DNA of 14,206 nucleotides from DASRBA01 sp036559665 (GTDB lineage Bacteria > Myxococcota > Myxococcia > Myxococcales > Myxococcaceae), in NCBI GenBank assembly GCA_036559665.1, contig DATBSS010000425.1, positions 1 to 14,206 of the forward strand. The letters are read 5' to 3'. Within the stretch, counting starts at the first letter, position 1; each line of letters begins with the position of its first letter. Below, piece after piece: positions 7,081-13,228 of this stretch. Both the position numbers and the translations under genes were made by a program. Below the pieces are notes generated by a model that was given only the letters and a program-made list of their open reading frames with translations, was not told the origin of the DNA and ran no database searches.

Positions 7081-8607
7081 ATGTCCACCTCACCGATGAC
7101 AGGCGCCGAATATCTGGAGTCCCTCCGGGACGAGCGCGAGGTGTGGATCTACGGCGAACGGGTCAAGGACGTCACCACCCACCCCGCCTTCCGCAACTCG
7201 GCGCGGATGATCGCCCGCCTCTACGACTCCCTTCACGACCCGAAGAACCGGGAGACGCTCACCTCGCCCACCGCCGACGGCGGCTTCACCCAGAAGTTCT
7301 TCCTGGCGCCCACGACCTGGCAGGAGCAGCTCGCCTCGCGCGACGCCATCGCCGCCTGGTCGCGGATGAGCTACGGGTGGATGGGCCGCTCGCCCGACTA
7401 CAAGGGCTCGTTCGTGGCCACGCTGCAGCCCAACGCCGCCTACTACGGCAAGTACCAGCAGAACGCGGTGGCCTGGGGGCGGAAGGCGCAGGCCAGGACG
7501 CTGTTCATGAACCACGCCATCGTCCACCCGCCGGTGGATCGGGATCGCCCGGTGGAGAAGCGCGCCGAGGCGTGCGTGCACGTGGTGAAGGAGACGGACC
7601 AGGGCCTCGTGGTGAGCGGGGCGAAGATCGTCGCCACCTCGGCCGCCCTCACCAACGTCACCTTCGTCGCCCAGCAGGGCCAGCTCATGGTGCAGGACCC
7701 GCGGTACACCTGCTGCTTCATGGTGCCCATGAGCGCCAAGGGCGTGAAGCTGATCTGCCGCGCCTCGTTCGAGCAGACGGCCGCGGTGATGGGCACGCCG
7801 TTCGACTATCCGCTCTCCAGCCGGATGGACGAGAACGACGCCGTCTTCATTCTCGACCAGGCGCTCATCCCCTGGGAGGACGTGCTCATCTACGGGGACC
7901 TGACCGCGGCCAACACGTTCGTCGGCGCGTCCGGCTTCTACCCCCGGGCCCTGATGCACGGCTGCACGAGGCTGGCGGTCAAGCTGGACTTCATCTGCGG
8001 CCTGATGATCAAGGCGCTGGAGGCCGGCGGCACCTACGACTTCCGCGGCCAGCAGGCGCGGGCAGGAGAGCTGATCGGCTACCGGAACCTGTTCTGGAGC
8101 CTCTCGGACTCCATGGCCCGCAACGCCTCGCGGTGGGTGGGCGGGACCGTCCTTCCCAGCCTGGAGGCCACCTCCGCGTATCACGTGCTGGCGCCCATCC
8201 TCTATCCCCGGATCAGCGCGCTGATCACCGAGAGCGTCGGGTCCGGGCTGATCTACGTGCCTTCCAGCTCGGCCGACTTCCAGAACCCGGAGCTGCGGCC
8301 GTACCTGGACAAGTACCTCCGCGGGTCCATGGGATACACCGGGGAGCAGCGGGTGAAGGTGATGAAGCTGCTCTGGGACTGCATCGGCACCGAGTTCGCC
8401 GGGCGGCACGAGCTGTACGAGATGAACTACTCGGGCGCGCCGGAGGCCACCAAGGTGATCGCCCTCGAGCAGGCGAACTCCACCGGCGTCACCAGCAGGA
8501 TGAAGGCGCTCGTCGACAAGTGCCTCTCCGAATACGACCTCAACGGCTGGACCACTCCGGACCTGATCGATCCCTCCGATCTCAGCTTCCGGTCTCGCCC
8601 GAGGTAG
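7081..8607 (+). CDS. HpaB-family FADH2-dependent phenol hydroxylase
   Basis: A 508-aa protein of the 4-hydroxyphenylacetate 3-monooxygenase large-subunit family (HpaB about 480-520 aa; relatives include PvcC and tyrosine or coumarate 3-hydroxylases). These enzymes use FADH2 from a separate reductase and O2 to ortho-hydroxylate phenols to catechols. The N-terminus 'MTGAEYLESLRDEREVWIYG' and following 'HPAFRNSARMIARLYD' are family hallmarks. Arg103, Tyr107 and His145 have exactly the spacing of the substrate-binding Arg100/Tyr104/His142 triad known for the Thermus thermophilus enzyme. 'GAKIVATSAALTNVTFVAQQ' and 'LYEMNYSGAPEATKV' fit the flavin-binding and C-terminal helical regions. No HpaC reductase gene lies in this window, so electrons must come from elsewhere. 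The O-methyltransferase follows after 26 nt, suggesting hydroxylation then methylation of one substrate. Confidence 0.9.
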   Translation: MSTSPMTGAEYLESLRDEREVWIYGERVKDVTTHPAFRNSARMIARLYDSLHDPKNRETLTSPTADGGFTQKFFLAPTTWQEQLASRDAIAAWSRMSYGWMGRSPDYKGSFVATLQPNAAYYGKYQQNAVAWGRKAQARTLFMNHAIVHPPVDRDRPVEKRAEACVHVVKETDQGLVVSGAKIVATSAALTNVTFVAQQGQLMVQDPRYTCCFMVPMSAKGVKLICRASFEQTAAVMGTPFDYPLSSRMDENDAVFILDQALIPWEDVLIYGDLTAANTFVGASGFYPRALMHGCTRLAVKLDFICGLMIKALEAGGTYDFRGQQARAGELIGYRNLFWSLSDSMARNASRWVGGTVLPSLEATSAYHVLAPILYPRISALITESVGSGLIYVPSSSADFQNPELRPYLDKYLRGSMGYTGEQRVKVMKLLWDCIGTEFAGRHELYEMNYSGAPEATKVIALEQANSTGVTSRMKALVDKCLSEYDLNGWTTPDLIDPSDLSFRSRPR

Positions 8608-8633
8608 CCGCCCCACCCGCGCAAAAAAGCCCC

Positions 8634-9644
8634 ATGGACCCCAGAGCTCCGCCAAACCCCGCCCTCATCTACCAGATGCTGGACGCCGCCCAGACGACCG
8701 CGGTCCTCGCGGCGGCCATCCAGCTCGACGTCTTCTCCAGCTTCGGCGACGAGCCCCGCGACGCCGCCTCCGTCGCCCGGAAGATCGAAGCGCCGGAGCG
8801 CAGCACCCGCATCCTCCTGGAGGCGATGGTGGTCCTGGGGTTGCTCGACCGCGCCGGGGAGCTCTACCGCCTGACGGCGCTCTCCCGGACGTACCTGGTG
8901 CCCGGAAAGCCGGCGTACGCGGGGGACATGGCCGGCATCCAGGCCAGCCCCTGGGTGTGGGCCGGCCTGGCGCGGTTGGCGGAGGCGGTGAAGAAGGGCG
9001 GCACGGTGCTGGACGACCACGCGGAGCGTCCCGAGAACCCGCACTGGGAGTCCTTCGCCCGCTCCAGCGGCTCGGTCGCCTTCGGCGCGTCCGCGGCGCT
9101 CCGGCCGCTCCTGCGCGAGCGCCTCCGGAGCCGGCCCCAGGCGCGCGTCCTGGACGTGGCCTGCGGCAGCGGGATCTACGGCTACTCCATCCTGCTCGAT
9201 CACCCGAACGTGGAGCTCACGCTCCTGGATTGGCCCAACGTCCTGGCCGAGGCCAGGCAATGGGGAGAGCGCCTGCGGGTGGACGCGCGGCGCGTGCGCA
9301 CCATCGAAGGCAACCTGTTCGACGCCGACTACCAGGGGCCCTACGACGTCATCCTGCTCAGCCACGTGTTCCACCACTTCGACCCGCCCACCTGCGAGGC
9401 CCTGGCCCGCAAGGTGGCCGGCGCGCTGTCGCCCGGCGGCGTCGCCGTCGTGCACGACTTCATGAGCGACGAGGGGAACCGCGCCGGCGCCATGTTCGCG
9501 GTCCTCATGCTGTCGTGGACGCGCCTGGGCACGACCTACGGGACGGGGGATTACGCGCGCTGGCTGGTCGGCGCCGGGCTGAAGCCGCCGGCCATCCACT
9601 TTCCGCCGGGCTTCCCGTCCGGCTTCGTGATCGCGGAGAAATAA
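8634..9644 (+). CDS. Class-2 (COMT-like) SAM-dependent O-methyltransferase
   Basis: A 336-aa methyltransferase of the size and layout of bacterial Methyltransf_2 enzymes that methylate phenolic or catechol hydroxyls in secondary metabolism. Residues 8-90 are a winged-helix dimerisation domain ('LIYQMLDAAQTTAVLAAAIQ', 'STRILLEAMVVLGLLDRAG', 'YRLTALSRTYL'). The Rossmann domain has the SAM motif 'RVLDVACGSGIYGYS' (residues 171-185), acidic ribose-binding 'LTLLDWPNV' (Asp199), 'IEGNLFD' (Asp230) and 'LSHVFHHFDPPTC', where His247 aligns by eye with the catalytic base. It ends 'FPSGFVIAEK'. The ATG at 8634 begins where homology should start; the 26-nt gap to the hydroxylase lacks a Shine-Dalgarno, suggesting coupled translation in one operon. 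The acceptor is not known but is plausibly the hydroxylase product. Confidence 0.87.
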   Translation: MDPRAPPNPALIYQMLDAAQTTAVLAAAIQLDVFSSFGDEPRDAASVARKIEAPERSTRILLEAMVVLGLLDRAGELYRLTALSRTYLVPGKPAYAGDMAGIQASPWVWAGLARLAEAVKKGGTVLDDHAERPENPHWESFARSSGSVAFGASAALRPLLRERLRSRPQARVLDVACGSGIYGYSILLDHPNVELTLLDWPNVLAEARQWGERLRVDARRVRTIEGNLFDADYQGPYDVILLSHVFHHFDPPTCEALARKVAGALSPGGVAVVHDFMSDEGNRAGAMFAVLMLSWTRLGTTYGTGDYARWLVGAGLKPPAIHFPPGFPSGFVIAEK

Positions 9645-9672
9645 GCCGATCCATTTTTTCCCGACTGCTCCC

Positions 9673-9706
9673 GGGTCGCCCGGATTGGCGCGGTCCGGGC
9701 CGACCC
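9673..9706 (+). terminator. Strong intergenic hairpin after the methyltransferase
   Basis: GGGTCGCCCGGA (9673-9684) pairs with TCCGGGCCGACCC (9694-9706) with a single bulged base around a 9-nt loop, the most stable hairpin I find in the window. It sits 28 nt after the stop of the three-gene operon and before the next promoter-like element, so transcription termination or attenuation is likely. It is not followed by a T-tract. A T6 run at 9654-9659 lies on its upstream side, preceded by a weak CGGCTT/AAGCCG stem (9620-9648) with a 17-nt loop. Confidence 0.45.
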
Positions 9707-9754
9707 ACCGGGGGTGCCCGGGGGCCAAAGATGGCCCGATGGAAGCCTTGCGAA

Positions 9755-9760
9755 TAAGCT
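9755..9760 (+). promoter_or_regulatory. -10-like hexamer of a possible leaderless promoter (REC-PATAN gene)
   Basis: TAAGCT is followed by 7 nt and the GTG at 9768. The spacer TGGGCTC contains no Shine-Dalgarno. Confidence 0.4.
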
Positions 9761-9767
9761 TGGGCTC

Positions 9768-11432
9768 GTGAGCACCGCGAGGCGCATCCTCGCCTTCGAC
9801 CACGACACTGCGTTCCTGGAAAGAGCCGGTGGCCTGCTCACGAAGGCGGGGCTCCAGGTCTGCGCGGTGAACGAGCTCTCCGCGGTGCTGGCGCAGATGG
9901 CCTCCTTCAAGCCGAACCTGGTCCTCCTGGACCGGGGCTCCCCGGGGACCGCCACCGGGGAGGTGACGATGCTCTTGCGCAACTCCAGCGTCCCCCTGGT
10001 GTTCCTGCTGGCGAACTCCAGCGGGCGCGAGCTGATCCGGGCGCTGCAGGTGCACGCGGTGGAGGTGATGCACCGGCCGTTCGGCGAGGAGCACGTCGCC
10101 CGCATCCTGGCGCTGCTGGACGAGCTGTCCCAGCGCCCGCACATCGAGACCGTCACCTGGGAGGACCAGGTGGCGCGCAACCTGGTGGACCTGGCGCGCC
10201 GGCACAAGCTGACGGGCACGCTGATGGTCAACCGCGGGACCCCGTTCGAGGGCCGGGTGGTGTTCCGCGAGGGCGCGCTCCAGCGGGCCGCCTATGGACC
10301 GCTGAGCGGGATGGAGGCCGTCCGGGAGATCCTCCAGTTGGAGGAGGGCCTGTTCGAGCTGGACGAGTCGCTCAACGTCCCCGGGCCGCGGGTCGCCAGG
10401 AGCGCCACCCAGCTCGACGACAGCCAGGCCATCCAGCTCAGCGCCGCGGACACTGCGGACATCCGGCCCCGGCTCCTGGCGGTGGACGACGAGCCGGACA
10501 TGCTGACCCTGATGTCCAAGCATCTCGCCCGCGCCGGCTTCGAGGTCTTCACGGCGACGGACGGAATCGACGCGGTGGAGCAGGCGCTCCAGCTCCCGTT
10601 CGACATCATCGTCGCCGACCTCAACATGCCCCGCATGGACGGCTGGGAGATGCTCAAGACGCTCAAGTCGAACCACCGCACCCGCGAGGTCCCGGTGGTC
10701 TTCATCTCCGCGCACGACGACTACCGCGAGTCGCTGCGCGCCGCCCGCGCCGGCGCCCACGACTACCTGTCCAAAACCGGACACTCGGAGCAGGTGGTCA
10801 ACGCTTCGCTGAAGGCGATCACCCCCCGCCTGGAGGCGCTGTTCCACCTTTTGGTGAAGGAGCCGGTGCCGGTGCGGATCCAGACCGTCGGCCTGCAGTG
10901 GTTCCTGAGGGCGCTGGCCCGCCTGGAATCCACCGGCGTGCTGTCGCTGCAGGACGACTACGGCCGCTACCAGATGGTGGTGCGCGAGGGCCTGCCGGTG
11001 GCCGCGCTCTCCGAGGTGCAACAGCGCAAGGTGGGGGGAATCCCCGGCTTCGCACGGACGCTGGTGGCGAGCACCGCCCACGGGAGCTTCACCTACGGCG
11101 AACCCGGGCAAGACCCCATCAGCCCGATCGCCTCGTCCATGGAGGAGCTGATCCAGCGCACCTGCGAGGGCCTCAACGCCGCCGAGGTGCAGGCCGCCGA
11201 GAGGAAGCTGGCCAACGCCACCGAGTTCGACGTGGACCCGGAGCTGCTGGAGCTGTACGGCCGCGTGGCCCCCGCGCGCAAGGTGGCCTTCGCCCAGGCC
11301 ATCTGCGAACGGCGGATGTCCGTCCAGGAGGCCGCCGCCTCGCTGAAGGTCAACACGGATGAGGCCTGGGATTGGGTCCGGGAGCTGCTCCGGCGGGGCG
11401 TCGTCCGGATCCGGGGCGTGTTCGGCGGTTAG
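9768..11432 (+). CDS. Response regulator-like protein: REC-PATAN-REC-PATAN
   Basis: A 554-aa signalling protein with GTG start; homology begins at once ('ARRILAFDHDTAFLERAGG'). Residues 6-120 are a receiver domain keeping the acceptor Asp55 and acidic D11/D13. The switch Ser/Thr is replaced (Leu81 by alignment) and the Lys by Arg103, so it is probably degenerate. Residues 133-200 are a DUF4388/PATAN domain ('ARRHKLTGTLMVNRG', 'GRVVFREGALQRAAYG'). Residues 235-352 are a canonical receiver with Asp240/Asp241, acceptor Asp284 ('VADLNMPRMDGWEML'), Ser314 and Lys336. Residues 376-445 look like a second PATAN copy ('LARLESTGVLSLQDD'). Residues 500-550 are a helical tail ('MSVQEAAASLKVNTDEAW'...'GVVRIRG') resembling a winged-helix module. 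PATAN domains are common in delta-proteobacterial signalling and thought to mediate protein contacts. No kinase is nearby, so the input is unknown. An in-frame GTG at 9714 was set aside. Confidence 0.85.
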   Translation: MSTARRILAFDHDTAFLERAGGLLTKAGLQVCAVNELSAVLAQMASFKPNLVLLDRGSPGTATGEVTMLLRNSSVPLVFLLANSSGRELIRALQVHAVEVMHRPFGEEHVARILALLDELSQRPHIETVTWEDQVARNLVDLARRHKLTGTLMVNRGTPFEGRVVFREGALQRAAYGPLSGMEAVREILQLEEGLFELDESLNVPGPRVARSATQLDDSQAIQLSAADTADIRPRLLAVDDEPDMLTLMSKHLARAGFEVFTATDGIDAVEQALQLPFDIIVADLNMPRMDGWEMLKTLKSNHRTREVPVVFISAHDDYRESLRAARAGAHDYLSKTGHSEQVVNASLKAITPRLEALFHLLVKEPVPVRIQTVGLQWFLRALARLESTGVLSLQDDYGRYQMVVREGLPVAALSEVQQRKVGGIPGFARTLVASTAHGSFTYGEPGQDPISPIASSMEELIQRTCEGLNAAEVQAAERKLANATEFDVDPELLELYGRVAPARKVAFAQAICERRMSVQEAAASLKVNTDEAWDWVRELLRRGVVRIRGVFGG

Positions 11433-11448
11433 CGTCGCTCCGCCCAGG

Positions 11449-11464
11449 GCCGGCGGACGCCGGC
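11449..11464 (+). terminator. Candidate GC hairpin after the REC-PATAN gene
   Basis: Two GCCGGC copies pair across a 4-nt loop 17 nt after the stop codon. A TTTT run follows 9 nt further on, and a third GCCGGC copy at 11478-11483 allows an alternative pairing with the second. The pieces resemble a terminator but the spacing to the T-run is loose. Confidence 0.3.
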
Positions 11465-11496
11465 GCGGTCGCCTTTTGCCGGCCACCGCCTTGGTC

Positions 11497-11502
11497 TATC
11501 GT
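11497..11502 (+). promoter_or_regulatory. -10-like hexamer before the second PATAN gene
   Basis: TATCGT is followed by 9 nt and the TTG at 11512. TTTTGC at 11474-11479, 17 nt upstream of the hexamer, could act as a weak -35. No Shine-Dalgarno precedes the TTG. Confidence 0.35.
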
Positions 11503-11511
11503 TGCCGGACC

Positions 11512-12612
11512 TTGTCCCTGGAGGCCTTTCAAGTCCGGCTAGGGAACTACCGGCTGGCGAAACTGATGCCCGCGCTGTGCGAGGGGACTCACGTCTCCGG
11601 GACGCTGATGCTGGAGCGCGGCCGGGTGAAGCGAGAGTTCACCTTCCGGGACGGCGACCTCGTCTCGGTCGCCTCCTCTTCGCCGCGGGAACATCTCTCC
11701 CAGGTGCTGACCAACCTGGGCATCCTGGACGCCGCCGCCGCCGCCAGCGCGTTCGCCGCCGCGGAGGCCCAGGTCCGGCCCTTCGCGCAGCACCTGCTCC
11801 GGTCCGGCCAGGTCGCGCTGGGCCGGCTCGTGGAAGCGATCCAGCACAAGGCCCGCGAGGGCATGTTCGACTGCTACTCCTGGGAGTCGGGCGACCTCTG
11901 GTTCCTCCCGCGCCGCACCCCGTACTTCGGCGTGGAGATCCGCATCAACCTGCTCGCCCTGCACCGGGAAGCCATGACCCGCCTGGAGGAGTGGAACGAG
12001 TTCCGCGCCCAGCTCCCGGACCTCACCACCACGTTCCAGGTGAACGCCGGCGCCGTCCCCCCCGGCGCGGCCCCGGAGGTGCAAGCGCTGGTCGACGCCG
12101 CCTCCTCCGGGCAGAGGCTGCAGGAGCTGCTGGAGATGTCCCGCGAGGCGAGCCTGGTGGTGGCCAGGCGCATCCTGGAGCTGTACCGGCTGGGGGCGCT
12201 GCTGCCGGACAAGGAGGTGCCCCGGCCGTCCCTGGACGGCGTGGAGGCGGAGCTGGAGGAGGTGCGGCGGCTGCTCGGCGCCGGGGACTACGAGCGGGCG
12301 GTGGAGTCCTCCCTCAAGGTCCTCAGCCGCACCCATGCCCCCGAGGCCCACGAGCTGTACCGGAGCGCCGAGGTATACCTGGCCCGGCAGCTGGGGCAGC
12401 GGGTGGTGGAGCTGGAGGGTCGCCTCGACTTCCGTCCGCTGCCGTCGCCGCCTCCGCTGGAGCTCACCTCCGACGACCTCTACGTCTACACCAAGCTCAA
12501 GGGCGCCCTCAGGGTGGTGGACACGCTGCGGAGCGCCCCGGCGGGGGAGCTGGCGGCCACCCGTTCGCTCTTCCGGCTCATCTCCTGGGGGGTCATCGCG
12601 GTTTCACCATGA
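11512..12612 (+). CDS. DUF4388 (PATAN) domain protein with helical C-terminal region
   Basis: A 366-aa protein if translation begins at TTG 11512; that start is uncertain, and ATG 11566 (residue 19) is the alternative. Residues 12-135 are a DUF4388/PATAN domain: 'LAKLMPALCEGTHVSGTLML', 'VKREFTFRDGDLVSVASSSP', 'REHLSQVLTNLGIL', 'GRLVEAIQHKAREGMFDCYS' and 'GDLWFLP'. Residues 185-235 are a helical segment ('LQELLEMSREASLVVARRIL'...'YRLGALL') reading like a winged-helix module of the kind often attached to PATAN. Residues 245-300 are a TPR-like helix pair ('LEEVRRLLGAGDYERAVESS'). Residues 318-366 ('SDDLYVYTKLKGALRVVDTL'...'ISWGVIAVS') form another helix-helix-strand unit that recalls the tail of the preceding REC-PATAN protein. 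Same strand as that gene with a 79-nt gap, so joint function in one signalling pathway is likely but not shown. No membrane segment or enzymatic motif is visible. Confidence 0.75.
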   Translation: MSLEAFQVRLGNYRLAKLMPALCEGTHVSGTLMLERGRVKREFTFRDGDLVSVASSSPREHLSQVLTNLGILDAAAAASAFAAAEAQVRPFAQHLLRSGQVALGRLVEAIQHKAREGMFDCYSWESGDLWFLPRRTPYFGVEIRINLLALHREAMTRLEEWNEFRAQLPDLTTTFQVNAGAVPPGAAPEVQALVDAASSGQRLQELLEMSREASLVVARRILELYRLGALLPDKEVPRPSLDGVEAELEEVRRLLGAGDYERAVESSLKVLSRTHAPEAHELYRSAEVYLARQLGQRVVELEGRLDFRPLPSPPPLELTSDDLYVYTKLKGALRVVDTLRSAPAGELAATRSLFRLISWGVIAVSP

Positions 12613-12637
12613 GCCAAATGAGCCGGACGACAGGAAG

Positions 12638-12667
12638 TTCACATTCGGACCGCTGAGGTGGCATACT
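12638..12667 (+). promoter_or_regulatory. Candidate sigma70-like promoter of the zinc-ribbon operon
   Basis: TTCACA (12638-12643) and CATACT (12662-12667) are separated by 18 nt, a fair match to a -35/-10 pair, in the 118-nt gap after the PATAN gene. A second -10-like TACAAT lies at 12686-12691. The rest of this gap is less GC-rich than the surrounding genes, as expected of a regulatory region. Confidence 0.4.
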
Positions 12668-12730
12668 CAGTCAGGCCAGTGGCAGTACAATCACGAGGTT
12701 GCGAGCCCGGTTGGGCGCGAGGTCAGGGCG

Positions 12731-12955
12731 ATGAAGACGTGCCCTTTTTGCGCTGAGCAGATCCAGGACGAGGCAGTCAAGTGTCGCTTCTGCGGGGAGT
12801 TCCTCCAGAAGCGGGAAGACCTACCCAACGCAGGAGCCTCGCCGTCGACAGTCGACGAGAACAACCTGGCCGCCAAGGCGGAGGCCCGGTCCGAGGCAGA
12901 GCGCGTCACCAAGGAGCTCCTCCACAACTGGAAGTTCGCCCGCTGGTTCCCTTGA
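12731..12955 (+). CDS. Small zinc-ribbon protein
   Basis: A 74-aa protein with ATG start and a GAGG Shine-Dalgarno 8 nt upstream. Residues 4-21 hold two CxxC knuckles ('CPFCAEQIQDEAVKCRFCG': Cys4, Cys7, Cys18, Cys21), a textbook single zinc ribbon of the kind often found at protein ends. Residues 22-50 are a polar Ser/Asn/Asp-rich linker. Residues 50-74 form an amphipathic helix ('AKAEARSEAERVTKELLHNW') ending with aromatic 'FARWFP'. No membrane segment is seen. It lies 3 nt before the sulfur-carrier gene, so the two are almost certainly cotranscribed. A zinc ribbon alone could bind protein or nucleic acid; a role with the sulfur carrier is inferred only from position. Confidence 0.8.
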   Translation: MKTCPFCAEQIQDEAVKCRFCGEFLQKREDLPNAGASPSTVDENNLAAKAEARSEAERVTKELLHNWKFARWFP

Positions 12956-12958
12956 CCC

Positions 12959-13225
12959 ATGGTGATCAGGCTCTCCGGCACGCTCCTTCGCTTCGCGGAC
13001 TATCAGAAGGAGGTCCGCGTTGACGCGCCCACGCTGAAGGAGGGGATCTCCCATCTGGGAACGCAGTACCCGGACGTGGGAAAGGCCCTCTTCGACAAGC
13101 TGGGGCAGCTCCGCGCGTCCCACCGGCTGTTCGTCAACGGTGACCTGGTGGGGAAGGCCGATATGGGCCGCTCCGTCGGCGGCGACGACATCGTCGACAT
13201 CGTGACCGCCGTGACCGGGGGGTAG
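12959..13225 (+). CDS. MoaD/ThiS-like ubiquitin-fold sulfur carrier
   Basis: An 88-aa protein with the size and beta-grasp pattern of MoaD/ThiS proteins: 'VIRLSGTLLRFADYQKEVRV', the helix 'TLKEGISHLGTQYPDVGKAL', 'RLFVNGDLV' and 'GGDDIVDIVTAVTGG'. It ends exactly in Gly-Gly (residues 87-88). In this family the C-terminal glycine is adenylated by a ThiF/MoeB-type E1 and becomes a thiocarboxylate that donates sulfur in molybdopterin, thiamine, cysteine and some natural-product pathways. No E1 enzyme, MoaE, ThiG or JAMM protease gene is in the window. It starts 3 nt after the zinc-ribbon stop without a Shine-Dalgarno, implying translational coupling, and ends 3 nt before the hotdog gene. The neighbours argue against ordinary molybdopterin or thiamine synthesis; a dedicated sulfur-transfer role is inferred. 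Confidence 0.82.
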   Translation: MVIRLSGTLLRFADYQKEVRVDAPTLKEGISHLGTQYPDVGKALFDKLGQLRASHRLFVNGDLVGKADMGRSVGGDDIVDIVTAVTGG

Positions 13226-13228
13226 ACT

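Noticed and set aside
8624..8629. A6 run before the methyltransferase read as a minus-strand terminator
   Set aside because: No stem flanks it and no minus-strand gene ends there.
7143..8633. Upstream extension of the methyltransferase frame by 497 codons
   Set aside because: This part is an out-of-frame shadow of the hydroxylase gene with Arg/Gly/Pro-rich composition; methyltransferase homology begins at 8634.
8427..11486. A 1019-codon open frame on the minus strand across the methyltransferase and REC-PATAN genes
   Set aside because: It lies antisense to genes with complete family motifs, its translation is low-complexity and rich in Arg/Gly/His/Leu, and no domain is recognisable. Such frames are common in GC-rich DNA because stop codons are rare.
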